This document shows positions 35,074 to 46,805 of a DNA stretch of 64,000 nucleotides, piece after piece. The first letter of the stretch is position 1. Each line of letters opens with the position of its first letter. Position numbers and translations under genes: made by a program. A model generated the notes under the pieces. It was not told the DNA's origin. It ran no database searches and saw only the letters and a list, made by a program, of their open reading frames with translations. Origin of the DNA: Sordariomycetes sp. S80-01Y (lineage: Eukaryota > Ascomycota > Sordariomycetes); the NCBI GenBank assembly GCA_037042185.1, contig JAXQJY010000027.1:744001-808000 (forward strand), read 5' to 3'.

Positions 35074-36300
35074 TTACTGCTGGGGAGCAGTTCTCTGCGA
35101 CGGCACCTCTGTGGGAATCTTGATCGTGCCTCTCTTCCGATCCATGTGCGGCACGCCGTACCTCCACCCAACGCCGCCAACCTTCCTGCCATCGTTCCCG
35201 ACGTTACTGCTGCTGTAGTCCTTGATCCGCACCTCACTCCTCCCGCTCTGCACCACCTTGATGCTCTTCCGCTCCTTGGCCTCCCTCCGTACCCGCCTGC
35301 TCTCCCTGTGGCGCTCGTTCCTGCGCTGCGCCTTCTCGAATTGCTTGTAGGCCTCATCGGGATCCCGCCCGTCAGCAATCTGCCGTTCAATGTTGATCAG
35401 GCTCCTCTGGAACGAGCGATCATCCGCCGGGAGGAGTCTGTCGTGGAACGCCTTGGCGGCATCCTGACGCGTGAAGGCGCGCGACTCCGACGTGGGAACG
35501 AAGAGTTGCTTCTGTGTGCTGGGGTGGACGGTGATTTCGTTGATGGGTTCGTGGTGCACGGGGGCGTGCTCGTTGTAGGGAGTTTGGGGGAGCCACGTGG
35601 CGAGGAGGTTCGCGTACGGCGTTGCGAGTTCCTTCTTCTGAGGAGACATTAGCTAATGAGTCCAAAAGAGATTGCACGTAAAGGAGGATGTGAGGAAGCT
35701 GTATCAGTAATACTTCAATGGGAGTAACCATGGGTATGTCTTCAAGACTAATCGATAAATGCATATTATCATCACGCAGCGTCGGCATCACGAGCACTCA
35801 AGAGCGCCAGGATGACCAGAGAACAAATGTAGGGAAGAGCTTACCTTTGCAATCATTTGCTTCTCGACCTCCATCAACCTCACGACGGCCGCAACCCTCC
35901 GCACATCGATGCCAAACTCCCTAGACACCGCAAGGTACGGCGTTCGATCCTTCCACTTCCCGCTCGGGGCCACGATGCGCTCGTAGATCTTGTTCCTCAG
36001 CTCCTCGCTCAGCACGGGCTCGGATTTGAACATGGGATTCAGAGGAAAGGGCTGATCCGACTGCGGACCGGCCAGACGGGGGTTGGGGGAGGCGAGTTGG
36101 CTCTCAAAGTTCCAGATGGCGCCGCCGCGCGTCTTGAGCCATTGGTGCATCTTCCAACGTCGCTGGGCCGTCCCCGACCGTTGGGGGGTGGACGAGAACG
36201 CGCGTGCCGAGGAGCATGGCGCTGAGGATATGGAGGTCTGGGCGAGCGCGGTCTCGAGGCCGGTGACGGCCGCGTTGCCGCTTCGTATCCGGGGCGGCAT
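35074..36300 (-). CDS. Mitochondrial small ribosomal subunit protein mS45 (Mrps35/Bot1-like)
   Basis: Exons are 36300-35845 and 35637-35074, joined across a 207-nt intron; 339 residues. The N-terminus is Ser/Arg-rich (SSARAFSSTPQRSG), consistent with a mitochondrial presequence. The central KMHQWLKTRGGAIWNFE, RNKIYERIV and REFGIDVRRVAAVVRLMEVE blocks match the eukaryotic mitochondrial regulator/mS45 family (PF12298), which includes fission yeast Bot1 and budding yeast Mrps35. It should be a structural part of the mitoribosome small subunit. The second exon carries ESRAFTRQDAAKAFHDRLLPAD and a basic tail. The intron is longer than most here but both splice sites are good. Confidence 0.87.
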
Positions 36301-36851
36301 TTTGAGTGTGTGGTGCGTCGCCTGGATGAATTGACGAGCGGCGACGACTTGAAGAAGCGTTGGGGTGGTGGTGTTGTGATTATTATGTGGTGGTTGTGAT
36401 GGATCAGAGTTGGGTTGGCTGAAATTTCGAGCTGGTCGGGAGAGGTTTCTCCGGACCCGGCACCGTAGAGCCCCGGTATCCCTGTCAATGTTGCCCACCG
36501 CACCAACGGCGAGCCTTGGGAAAGGCTAACCTACCCAGTCTGCCTGTGTAGTGAGAACAGAATTGCACGGATGAGGTCTCGAAGGCATTGACTTGAATAT
36601 TATCGACAAGTCGGGTATCGTGTTTACCGCTATCTTCTGAGACCAGAAAACCGCAAGACCACCAAAATGAAACAAACACAGCCTCCAGAAGGCTCCCTCA
36701 GTCCCCTTGTTGACATTACAGCTTCGATTTACTCTCAGAACGCCTCCCAATGCTTTACCAATCGTATATCTCCCCGGAAACACGGCCGTATGTAGTATGA
36801 AAGTGCAGCTCTCGCTATTCGCCGCTCGGGAGTCATCAACGCAAAGAAATC
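36301..36851. other. mS45 promoter and SSK1 3' flank
   Basis: Spacer between two minus-strand genes. No supported ORF or repeat. Confidence 0.5.
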
Positions 36852-39278
36852 TCAGGCCACTTCCTTAGACGATGACAGTGATGACTTCTTCTTCGTCTTG
36901 GCCTTTGCCGGCGCTAGCTTTTTCTGCTCCTCCTCCTCTTGCGAGAAGTCCTTCCATTTGCGCCAGCCGTCGAAGTCGATGAGTGCTTGCATGCAGCCCC
37001 ATTCCATAACCTTTCGTTCGAGCCAAACAAAGTTGACAGGCTAGGCCGCGTTAGCGATGTTCGGTATACTTGGACCAGGGGAAGAGCTTACCTTTGTCAA
37101 GAAATCGTTGCAGCCGGCCGCCAAGGCCTCATGTCTGTCGCTCTGGAGCGAGCTGGCTGTGAGAGCGACGATGATGACGGGGCTCTTGAACAGTGAGATG
37201 TTGCCCAAGCGGTCCTTCTCGGCGACCTCCCCATCGGCAGTCTCCTCCTGCTCTGGCAGACTACTCGGCGACGACGAGAAGACACCAATCGAGTTCAAGC
37301 GCTCGAGTCGTCGAATCTCCCTCGTAGCTTCGAGGCCGCTCATGATGGGCAGCTGAATGTCCATCAAGACCAAGTGGAAACCTCCGTTCCTCCACTTCTT
37401 GACCGCGTCCCTTCCGTTCATGGCCGTCTGCCACCGAACCTTGAGCTTCTTAACGAATGCCTCCAGCAACTTCAAGTTGATAGGGTTGTCCTCCACAATC
37501 AAGACGCTGATCGGCGGCACACTGCCACCCAGAACGCCCTGCGCACCACTGACGGTGCTGTACTCCGAGGCTTTCTTCGTCTTCTTCAAACGGGTCGCTG
37601 ACGGTCTAGGTGACGATACTCGCGGAGGAGGCGTGGCAACCCTGGCCTGCTGTGCAACGTTGTTCACCGGACTTGTCGGCATGGGCGGCGCGCCGGAGGC
37701 TTGGCTGTGGTTCTTCTGGTCTGAGGCATTGGAATGAGCGCGGGAGTGGGAAGGCCGATGGACATAGTGTTGCATACCGTGGCTGGTCTCGCTGGAGTGC
37801 ACCTGGGACCCATTGGTGATGACGTTGGGTGAGGAAGTATGGGTGCGTTGAGTCCCAGGTCGGGAAGGCCGCTCGCGGTGGTACCTCCTGGTTCCTCCTG
37901 GAGAGGGGATGGGCGCGATGTGACCTGTACCTAGAACCGAGATGCTATGTGATCCTTGTACAGGGACGGTGGCAGCGGGCTGCTGATGAGGCGAGGGCGC
38001 GCCGACGGGCGGGAAATAGCCCTCTGCTGTCTCTGGGGGTCGCCCGTCCTCGGTCACGTATATTCCAGTGGGCCGAGGAGATGGTCTCGGTGTTCGGCGG
38101 GGGATGTCGATGACGAGGGCTTCCTCGACGGACTGGCCACCCGGGAAGTGTGCCTCGACCGTGCGAACCATGTGCTCTTCCGGGCCCAGGAAGCGCTCTT
38201 TCTGTGACTGGTCGCGAGGGCAGATGCGCAGCGTCAGATCAGGCGAGTCGAAGGTGCGGCCGAGGGAGTTGGCGTATTTGCGCAGAATCATGTCGCGCAC
38301 ATCGTCCACCAAATCGTCCTCATTGATGGTGACGAGCGTGGCCGACGCGTGGGGTCGCTTGACCCAGATCTTGCGTGTGATTGCCATTGCAAGGGTGTCG
38401 TGGTCGGGGGCGTCGTCGGCGTCATGCGTCGGCGGGCCTTGAAGGAGTGTCTTGATGAAGCTGGATTGGCGGTTGGAGACGAGGCTCTGGCGGCGTGGGA
38501 GGGGAATGCGTTGGAAGTGGGAGGGTGTCTGCGACGATGGTGAATCGGGCACCAGGTTCGAACCGTTGGCAAGCTCGTGGTTGGCGGGGCGAGCGTCGCG
38601 GGTGAGGGAGGAGGAGAGGTTGGAAGGATCGTGGTGGAAGGTGTCGTGATCGTGATCGTGATCGTAGACCTGGACGTGGAGGTTGAAGGGATTTTCGGCG
38701 TCGAATCCGGGGTTTGCAGGGGATGTCGGGTTGGGGCCCTCGTCGATGCTGTGCAGACGGTTGGCAGTCTGTGGCTGAGGAGTTCGTGGGTGGGCGATTG
38801 AGGGTGATGACGATGGTTGAGGTTGGAGGTGCCGATCGCTGCTGGGAAGGGTGCTGGCGTTGGCGGGCGGGTCGCTACTAAGGTTAGGCCCGTCCGCGGC
38901 CGCTACATCGTCTTCTTTCCTGCTGCTCTCGACGACCTGATCCTCGGCCTCCTTCTTTTCCGCCTGAGACTCTTCGTCTGTCTTGCCGGGGCTGGGGGTG
39001 ATGATTCGCACGCTGCTGTCGTCGGTCGCGTCGGTGCGGCTGGTGGCGGACAGACCGGAGGTCTCGCGATGGCTTTGGGGCGGGTGCTGGAGCTGGTTCG
39101 GGTTCGGGTTCTGAGCGAGGCTGCTGGACGTCTTGCTGGGGGAGGGATGGTGGCAACTGCTTGCCGTGACGACGGACGAGGCAACGCTGCGGCTGGAGAT
39201 GAGGGATGGCGCTGCCGAGGACGAGTGTCGCCGGCGGAGGAGCTTGGATTTGATGCGAGAGGCGATGTCAGGTGCCAT
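36852..39278 (-). CDS. SSK1: SSK1-type response regulator of the HOG stress pathway
   Basis: Exons are 39278-37092 and 37040-36852 (51-nt intron), 791 residues. SSK1 receives phosphate from the histidine-kinase/Ypd1 relay and, when unphosphorylated, activates the MAPKKK of the HOG pathway. A Ser/Pro-rich N-terminus (1-320) is followed by the family-specific block AITRKIWVKRPHASATLV and a C-terminal receiver domain (about 590-760): VLIVEDNPINLKLLEAF, phospho-acceptor D640 in LVLMDIQLPIMSG, ALTASS, and the conserved Lys in FLTKPVNFVWLE, which is completed only after splicing. The start MAPDIASRIKSKLLRRRHS is chosen at 39278; an upstream Gly/Cys-rich extension looks non-coding. A DHDHDHD run comes from a hexamer repeat. 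Confidence 0.94.
38645..38662. repeat. CGTGAT hexamer x3 in SSK1
   Basis: Three tandem copies of CGTGAT within the SSK1 coding region, giving an alternating Asp-His run in the protein. Confidence 0.9.
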
Positions 39279-40557
39279 TCTCGGGGACTCGCGGACTCGT
39301 GGACGGGACACGACGACGCTTGTGACGTGACGGAGGACGGTCAAGTCAGCTGACGGACGCAACTCAAACTGCGCAGGGCATTGTTGCTGTCGACAGCGAT
39401 TGAAGTGAAGGTCAAGAATGGAATGATGGCGAGTTTGATGCAAGCTCGAAGTCGTGTGGCTGCATCTGCGACTTCCAGGTTCCCATTCAATGCAATCGCA
39501 TCGGCATCGACATCGACATCGACGTCCACGTCCAGCGTCGCCAGTGCCAGTCCCAGCGCCAGTTCCAGCGCCCAAACCACTGGCAGCCGCTCAACGCCGC
39601 CCAACGTCTCACTTTCAGGCTCTACGGATATGCCGCCTGTCAGGCCTCAGCTGTCAGGCGAGTTTGCAGGCACAGGCCGGTGAGGTAGCAACAGCCGCCT
39701 CATCCTCCAAGGTAGGCTCCGTACATGCAGCATCCTGCGCCGCTTGACCTCGCCGTTGGTACCTACAGGAGCCTCCCCCCCCAAAGCACCTGGAAGAAGC
39801 CGTTCTGCCCTGCATTTCATCGATCGCAGGGGTTGTTTAGACACATAAGCGGCCTCTCATTGGGCGCTGCCTTTTCTTCACCGCGTTTGTGGGGGCCAAG
39901 GATCGCGTCTTGGTGTGGAAACATCCACCACATGTCTTCAATTCATCCCCACCCTTTGAGTCCCAGGCCCTTACCTTTCTCGGTGTTTCCAACTGACAGT
40001 TCGACTTGATGCTGCTGGCGTATTTATCCACTGACACAAGACCTTGCGAAAGCTGAAAGACTTGGCAGTTGCAACTAATCACGGCTCAGTCCCAAGCAAC
40101 GACGACGAGACTTCCTATTTGCCTACCACTATAGTACCACTAACTTGTAGCAACAGGGTAGCTTGAGGCTAACACTAACATGCGAGGCAAGCACACTGTC
40201 ACGTTCACTGGCCCAGCTCTCCAAGTCGACTGACAGGATGGTATTCTCGAGGCAAAAGCACCTTGAAAACGCGTTCAGTGTCGCTTAGCCCCAGCAGCCC
40301 AACATATCTAGTGCCTGCTCGAGGGACTACTTCGGGGCCAACGTAATTAATATTGGGCAGACTGATTCCCAAATCACTACCGAAAGTTCAGGAAAATTAT
40401 GTGTGCACTGAGAAAAAGTCAAGCCTTCTCTATGGTTGGATACGTTTTTAAGAAAGTTATAGTTCCATTGACGCTACGGTCTCATACTCTCGTATATCCA
40501 TCCATGTCCGATCCATTCATTCGTCGCACTGGTATGTGTACAGGACTTTTAGGAACC
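39279..40557. other. Long SSK1 upstream region
   Basis: About 1.3 kb upstream of SSK1 with CATCGA x3 at 39505-39522 and a CAGTGCCAG-like degenerate array directly after it. These create long pseudo-ORFs on both strands. A run of eight C is near 39776. No gene is supported. Confidence 0.5.
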
Positions 40558-40752
40558 TCAGCTACAGGAGCAGTCGGGCACTCCCATGTCTCCCGTGGTG
40601 CAAGAGCAGCCCATACCGTTTTCGGCGCAGCTTTGGGCAATTATAGGGGGGCAAACAAACTGGCGGGCCTCGACGGAGACATCTGCCTTGGGCTGGGGAG
40701 CAGCGACGACGGCCGAGGCGAAGAGAAGAGTAACGGCGGCGAAGAGCTGCAT
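40558..40752 (-). CDS. Small secreted cysteine-rich protein
   Basis: A single short exon of 64 residues. The first 18 residues form a clear signal peptide (MQLFAAVTLLFASAVVAA). After a short propeptide-like stretch (PQPKADVSVEAR), the mature part carries six cysteines in about 35 residues (FVCPPIIAQSC, GMGCSC, PDCSCS), enough for three disulphides. Size, secretion signal and Cys spacing fit the broad class of small secreted proteins that fungi use as effectors, antimicrobial or surface proteins; I do not recognise the family and assign no activity. The start context (CCAAAATGC) is favourable, and a TATA-like box lies about 160 bp upstream. Confidence 0.72.
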   Translation of the reverse strand: MQLFAAVTLLFASAVVAAPQPKADVSVEARQFVCPPIIAQSCAENGMGCSCTTGDMGVPDCSCS

Positions 40753-41906
40753 TTTGGTAATGGTGTTGGGTTATGGTGTCTTGAATTTGATTTTTCGAAG
40801 ATGAATGACTTGGGGTGAGTACTGGCGGATAACTTGTTGTTATGTTGAAGGTGGTGGTGTTTAGGATGCTGATGAACGGTGCTACGGGGCTTCTATTGTC
40901 TTATATACCGTTGACTCGGCCGAGTGAACGGAGTTTCTGTTTGAATTTTCAGGATGAAGTCCGGGGCAGGGTTTCATCGTCGACGTTGTCAGCCTCGTGC
41001 TCGTCGATCCCGAACCGCGCCGGAGCGGGCCACGCTGTGGTAGCGTCACATCGAAATGTATCCGTCGCGGAGGAGTTTCTCAGGATCCAGAATAGCTCCG
41101 TTGACGAGGTAAACTTTATCTGTAGGGGGTGAGTCGATCCTAAAACTCGATCCCGAGGGCCGAGATGAACATGACCAGACGCGGAGCCGGGGCACGTCCG
41201 AGTCGTTTCAGCCCTACGAGAAACGGCCACTGACGTATGATTAGCCTTGAATATGATAAAAGACCTTAAGAATTCTCCAGACTAACGACTGAGTCTGCAA
41301 CATGTTGGGCGATCTTCGGTCTGTGCATCCCATATGCACCATTCTCCGAAACCCCAGTCACAGGCGGCACAGTTCATTACATGTATCCCTCGCTTATGAA
41401 CAAACCATGTACTCCTGTAACCTCCTTTGCATCCCTTTGCCTCGTGGATGCTGACATTTGAATTTTGGTGAGACCGGAGTGTCCGCAGCCGCGCTTCTGC
41501 GGCTATTAAGTCTAGCACTTGCGCTGTGTGAAGATTTGGAAGGATCTCAAATGCCACAACCGCGAGGATGAGCGGAGGCATCCAAATGACGACGATGATC
41601 CATCTGAAATCTGCAAAAGTCCGAGTGGTGAAGTCCGAGCCATCGAACGAAACGAGTGTACCGCCACTATAGACAACAAAGATCACATTGGGTTTTAAAA
41701 TTGGGGTCGAATGGAGGAATAAGGCTCACGTCAGATTGCATCACGGACAGCGAGCGATGTTCGAATTTATCTGCAACTGGACTGAAGCTGGCTTGTTAAA
41801 GAAGGGGGTTGATGGAGACTGAGAAAGGCATATACGACGCTTATACAGAACCAATACAACCAACAAAGGATATTCATATATTTCGGCTTTGAAAGAATCT
41901 GGTTGT
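40753..41906. other. Intergenic between the secreted protein gene and the cluster edge
   Basis: Contains the promoter of the small secreted protein gene and the 3' flank of the aldolase gene. A 134-codon minus ORF at 41282-41686 with one hydrophobic stretch is not convincing (see rejected list). Confidence 0.45.
40911..40920 (-). promoter_or_regulatory. TATA-like box of the small secreted protein gene
   Basis: On the minus strand this reads CGGTATATAA, about 160 bp upstream of the ATG at 40752. Sequence match only. Confidence 0.45.
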
Positions 41907-42930
41907 TCACTTCAAAAATGATCCTCCAGTCTTCTCCAGAATCTCCTCGTAGTACCCCTGGAACGCAAGCCACCCCTTCTCAGGTCCGCCCACTTGGTCG
42001 TACGTGAACTTTGCCTCTTCCTCGTTGATGAACTTCCGTTCGTAGCCGCTTCCAGATGAGGCAGCATCAACCAGCAGTTGCGCGTGGCAAGTCTTGTCCA
42101 GGCTCATGAACCAGAACGCTGCCTCGTCGACGCTCTGGCCCACTGTAAGGAGACCATGGTTCTGCAGGATTACAGCTTTGCCTCCTCCGAGCACGCTCGC
42201 AATGCGCTGACCCTCTTCGCGATCGAGGACGATCCCGCCGAATTGTTTGTAGACTCCATGCGACTTGTAGAACCGCAGCGAATCTTGGGTGATCATGTCA
42301 AGCTCGCGGCCAAAGACTGAAAAGGCCTTTCCATGCACCGAGTGGGCGTGGCATGCTGCGTGGATCTCTGGGCGAGCTTTGTGAACTATTGATGATGAAT
42401 GGTAAGTAGAATTCACCAGACGTAGTGTTGTGACTTACTCTCAGAGTGGATTGCAAATGCAGCTGCATTGATGGGCTGGTCACCGATGACAACATCGCCC
42501 TCCTCATTGACAAGAATGAGATCAGACACACAAATCGTAGCGAAGTGCTGAGACAGTGGGTTGAGCCAGAAGTGATCTGTCAGGATTGGATCGCGCACGG
42601 ATCTTGTGGTATGTTAATCATTGAGCAGGGGGGAATGTCGCAACTCGAACTAACATGTGGCCCGCGATACCCTCGTCAAAACCTCTCGCAGCGAAACTAA
42701 TGGTCTAACGTCAGATTTTCAAATACTCTTGACAGACTTTTCACAAAGTCCACTTACACTCGATATGCCGCGGCAAGATGTTGCTTGCGGTAGAGTCTTT
42801 CCTCCTCCAGGGAGGCAAATTTGGGATATGTGCGGATGGTGAGCTTCTTGCCACTGGTAGTCGTACCTTTGGCGCCAAGCTTAGCATTTGTCGCGGTCTC
42901 GCCGATTACTTCAGTTGCTGATGGCGCCAT
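41907..42930 (-). CDS. Class II aldolase/adducin-domain protein
   Basis: Exons are 42930-42758, 42696-42655, 42602-42439 and 42385-41907 (introns of 61, 52 and 53 nt), 285 residues. The family binds zinc through His residues and includes fuculose/ribulose-phosphate aldolases and decarboxylase-like enzymes. The spliced protein shows FAARGFDEGIAGHI, SVRDPILTDHFWLNP, a HKARPEIHAACHAHSVHGKAF metal-site block and KAVILQNHGLLTVG, all hallmarks of the fungal class II aldolase/adducin family. The exact reaction cannot be read. It is head-to-head with the enoyl-CoA hydratase gene, 433 bp apart, which suggests co-regulation as the left edge of the proposed cluster. Exon 2 is only 42 nt, yet every junction restores conserved sequence. 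Confidence 0.9.
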
Positions 42931-43363
42931 GATTAGTGTAAGCGTAAGGCGATGCGTTCTAGGTTGTGTTATTCGGACGGCGTCTTCCTGCGAGCTGGCG
43001 GGTCATTAAATACGCACAAAGTCGAGCTTTTCGGAAACTCCAATCTTGATCTACACGGAAAAGCATAATGGCCTCAACAGATACTCAGTAGTCTCGCGGG
43101 GTTAAGCCTGGGGTAAGCAGTCCCCGGCCTGTTCAAAGGGGCGAACGGCAATTCTCGGGCGTTTTGCGGCAACTGGGGATTGGGAATGGTGAGGCCAATC
43201 TGCTCCAGAGTAAGCCACGGAAAATCGTGTCCAGATTGGAGCAGTGAGTCAGTCGATGATCTATTCCCTGGTGACTGATTTGTCGCGTTCTGGAGGACTG
43301 GATGTGACCCTCACGATAGCACTGTTGAACGAGACAATTAGAACATTCCTCGCGCCCCCGACT
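42931..43363. promoter_or_regulatory. Bidirectional promoter, aldolase / enoyl-CoA hydratase
   Basis: 433 bp between divergent starts. It carries TTTGCGGC at 43163-43170 (GCCGCAAA on the other strand), a sequence also found upstream of the MFS gene and between the regulator and ligase genes. CACGGAAAA occurs twice (about 43055 and 43215). Confidence 0.55.
43163..43170 (-). promoter_or_regulatory. GCCGCAAA motif
   Basis: One copy of a motif shared among promoters of the proposed cluster; the function is inferred. Confidence 0.35.
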
Positions 43364-44155
43364 ATGGCATCTCTAACCACGCAATCCTTCCAACATCTCA
43401 CAGTCGAGAGACATCCAAAGAACATATTTGTCATCACATTGAACTGCGGGAGTGAGAACAAACTGACGACTTCATTCTGCCGAGAGATCATCACAGCTTT
43501 CCACCTCATCCACCGAGGAATTGACGTTGGCGAAGGCGGCGCGGTCATCACTCGAGGCAACAATGAGAAGTTCTGGTGCACTGGAATCGATCTGGAAGAT
43601 GAGGATCCATGGCTGAGCAGCGACGGTTTCTATCCGGTAGTCCCCCGTGTCTGGTACTTGAAGCCGAATGTGGACTGACGGTCGCCTTCCTAGATGCTCG
43701 CCACGGTTCTTGACTTCCCTTATCCCACGGTTGCTTGCATCACAGGTCATACGTTTGGCGGCGGCTGCCCTTTTGCCTTGGCGCATGACTATAGAGTTAT
43801 GAGTTCTTCGAGGGGCTTCATCTGCATGCCTCCGGTGCAGTTGGGTTTGTCGTTTCCCGGCATCGGAACATTGCCCAGACTAAAGTTAAGGGCTGAAATT
43901 GCTCGCAAAATGCTTCTGGAAGCCCACAGATGGACGGCCGAGGAAGCTCAGAAGGATGGCATAGTTGATCAGGTGGGCAAGTCAGAAGAGATACTGTCCA
44001 TCTCTTTGAGATGCGCCGAGAAATGGGCGCCGATGGGCAAGGCAGGCGTGTATGGAATTTTGCGAGAGGAGCTATATGGAGAGGCCTCAAAGGCACTGAA
44101 ACTTTTGAGCTATACGCATCTCAAGAATGTTAGTGTTGGTAAGGCTAGGCTTTAG
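43364..44155 (+). CDS. Enoyl-CoA hydratase/isomerase family enzyme, likely peroxisomal
   Basis: Exons are 43364-43636 and 43694-44155 (57-nt intron), 244 residues. The crotonase fold is recognised from LTVERHPKNIFVITLNCG, KFWCTGIDLED (oxyanion-hole strand), and PTVACITGHTFGGGCPFALAHDYRVM. Crotonase enzymes hydrate or isomerise double bonds of acyl-CoA thioesters; the GGGCPFALAHD block is closest to the Delta3,Delta2-enoyl-CoA isomerase type, though the general acid/base residue is not certain. The last three residues are ARL, a PTS1 peroxisome signal. The start MASLTTQSF is chosen over an upstream in-frame ATG at 43244 because family proteins begin here. It is divergent from the aldolase gene and tandem with the permease gene. 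Confidence 0.9.
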
Positions 44156-44695
44156 AGTACCAAGCTGCTTAAGCTACGTAGGCTATCTCTGTAGGTACAA
44201 GCTGTATCAGCCACCATAATACGATGTCCGCCCGTCTTGAAGCAGCCTTTCGAGTCTTAGGAACACATCTCAGGGACAAGTAGCTACCATTGCCAGGGGT
44301 TAAACAGTAATCGATGCGACACAAGAGGTTATCGACTCATCTCAAGCGTAATAGTCGTAGTCCAGCTACACCATACTGTGTGCATTGGCGGTCTTCCATG
44401 AAAGTCCCAAGGAGGATAAGTTTGAGACGTTTATGAAATTATTACTGCAAAATGTAGTGATCCTGGAAGAAATACTTCCAACAATTGCAGCATGAGAACG
44501 ACCCGCTCGTACAATTGGCTTCCCTCAACGACGCCATTCTTTCCAAGACCGGGCAAGAAGCGGAACTTCCAGAGGAAAAGCAGAACCGAGAAGCTGAGCC
44601 ATGGGCGTATGGAAATTTTTACTGGCCGCACGAGGAATAGAGGCTGTCAAATGACTCGACGGTGCGAACGCTACGTCCGCCAGGTTGCCGCCGAA

Positions 44696-44716
44696 TAGCC
44701 GCAAACTAGCCGCAAA
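44696..44716 (+). promoter_or_regulatory. Tandem TAGCCGCAAA motif, 11-bp spacing
   Basis: TAGCCGCAAA occurs at 44696-44705 and again at 44707-44716, so the copies are one helical turn apart, as expected for cooperative protein binding. The same core appears in two other cluster promoters. Confidence 0.45.
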
Positions 44717-44818
44717 GCCCTCCTTACCCCACACGCTCCCGACTCGACGGCTTCGACCCCAGACAGAACGTGGCACACCCCAGAGTGATGTGGACTTCCC
44801 CCACACATCAATGTTACA

Positions 44819-44823
44819 TATAA
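44819..44823 (+). promoter_or_regulatory. TATA-like box of the MFS gene
   Basis: TATAA in ACATATAAG, 133 bp before the ATG at 44956. Sequence match only. Confidence 0.4.
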
Positions 44824-44955
44824 GTCAGGAGGGAAGAGGACCCCAAGATCTGCATCCAGTCTAGATGCCCTTACTCAGACCACCACCCCAGCGTCTCTTG
44901 TTCAAGCTGCTGCCCACCAACTGGAGGTCCCCTTTTGCAAATCTTTCTCGCAGTC

Positions 44956-46805
44956 ATGTTCGGCAAATTCAACGAGAACAGAGATCTTGCTGAGGCAGAT
45001 GGCGTCAACATTGGCGGATGGTCCCTTCGCAATGTCTTGACACCCCTGAAGAAAGACGGCAAACATGGTAAGTCGCTACGTTCCAGCCACGAAGCTCCAT
45101 CTAACCGTCAGCTCAGCCAGCAGAGAAGACAATATCGAGACCCATGGCGTCGCCTCTCACGATTGGACCAAGGAAGAGGAGGCAGCTCTGGTGCGCAAGC
45201 TGGACAGACGAGTCCTTCTTCCGTGCTTCATCATATACGTCCTTGCATACCTCGATCGAAGCAACCTTGGAAACATCAACGTTATTCAGAAGGGGCTTCC
45301 CAGCAATATCCAGGCTCGTCTAGGTCTTCAAGGATCTGAGTTCAACTGGGCAATTTCCGTCACTTATTTGTAAGTCATGAGCAAGCCTCTCCTACGTGCC
45401 GGATTCTAACGCCAGATAGCACTGTCACGGTGCTTCTTTTCCCCATGAACCTCGCCCTTAAGAAGTTTGGTGCAAAGAAGTGGCTGCCGATACTGATGGT
45501 AACATGTGAGTTCATTCCTAATTAGTCAGTGGGTATATACTAACACAGTCAGGGGGAGCCATCGTCATGACAATGGCTGGCTGTTTCAATGCCGCCGGCT
45601 TGATCTCAGCTCGATTCATGCTCGGCATTCCTGAAGCTGGCGTCGTCCCTTGCTGTCTGCTCTACTTCTCGTTTTGGTACAAGCCATCCGAGCGGGCTTT
45701 CCGTATGGGGATCTTCGACAGTGCTAACTCCCTTGCATCCGTGATCTCTGGATTCCTCGCTATTGGCCTCAGCTACCTGAATGGCATTGGCGGCCTGGAC
45801 GGCTGGCAATGGGTGCTAATCATTGAGGGTGCACTGCCCATCATCCTGGCTGGCCCCCTCGCCTGGACCCTGCTCAGTTTCCCTGAAACTAGCACACAGC
45901 TGACGGAAAGGGAGAGGTTCATTGCCATCAACAGGCTGCCGCGGGGCGCGACGAGAAAGACAGATGTCACCTGGGACTCTGCTGCGTTCCTGAGAATCAT
46001 GTCTCGGCCTTCGACGTACATGTTCTTCACCTCTTTCATCTGCTTATGCACCGTTGCGGTCGGACTGGCGAACTTTTTGCCCACCATTCTGTCCAACTTC
46101 ATGGGCTTCTCGGGACTCAAGTCCAATCTCTACTCAGCCATCACCAACATGGTCGCCTTTCCGCTCTTCTGGTTCTTTGGCTGGCATTCGGACTGGACGC
46201 GCGAGAGAATGTGGCACTACGTCATACCAGCCGCTATATCCATCCCGGGCTTTGCTGTTTGGACGTATGTGTCGATGAATCCTGGCGCTCGCGGCAACGG
46301 GGGTATCAGCGCTACATCGCTGTACGGCATGACCTTCCTATCGCAAATGGTCCGCATCGGCCAGCCAATTATCATGAGTTACCGCAGTTCAACACTATAC
46401 GGCGCAACGGAGCAAGCAACCGGCGGCGCAGCCCTGGTCGCAGCGTTGTCCTTTGCCTCGATCGTGGGCCCGCAGATGTATCCAAAGACCGACGCCCCGA
46501 CTTACAGGCCTGGATTCACAGCGACGTGCTGCTTGCTAGTACTCTGCATCCTGAGCTACCTCTCGCTGCCTATTCTTCTCAACTGGGAGGCGAAGCGCCG
46601 CAAGGACAAGACCGGCAGCGCCATGCCTCTCCAGGCCATGGCCGACGCCGAGAATAGTCAAGTCGCTGATGCAAACATGGATCGCATAATCGAGATGAAT
46701 GCGCAAGTGGAGAGACTTTCAGAGGAGCAGAAGGCGACCATGCTTGAAGAGGGAGAGTCCGATCACCTAGAGAAGTCAGACGCTATTCGTGGAAAGCAAA
46801 AGTAG
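44956..46805 (+). CDS. MFS permease, Dal5/allantoate (anion:cation symporter) type
   Basis: Exons are 44956-45067, 45117-45369, 45420-45505 and 45553-46805 (introns of 49, 50 and 47 nt), 567 residues. The ACS-family signature is clear: VLAYLDRSNLGNINVIQKGL in helix 1, RFMLGIPEAGVVPCCLLYFS, and WQWVLIIEGALPIILA; about 12 membrane helices are expected, with a charged cytosolic C-terminal tail (SEEQKATMLEEGES). Family members carry carboxylates, nicotinate, allantoate, pantothenate or dipeptides across the plasma membrane, driven by protons. In this cluster it may import an acid precursor or export the product; direction cannot be read. It follows the hydratase gene and converges with the regulator gene, leaving 373 bp between their 3' ends. 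Confidence 0.93.

Larger units (their letters stand above)
44156..44955. promoter_or_regulatory. Upstream region of the MFS gene
   Basis: About 800 bp holding the 3' flank of the hydratase gene and the permease promoter. A TATA-like TATAA sits at 44819-44823, and two tandem GCCGCAAA copies lie 240-250 bp before the ATG. CTCGACGG occurs twice (about 44655 and 44733). Confidence 0.5.

Noticed and set aside
39381-39747. Ser/Thr- and Pro-rich ORFs in the SSK1 upstream region
   Set aside because: Created by the CATCGA and CCAG-type simple repeats, which are open in several frames.
41282-41686. 134-codon minus-strand ORF with a hydrophobic stretch
   Set aside because: One possible membrane helix only; it could be a remnant of an integral membrane protein but no family or flanking exon supports it.
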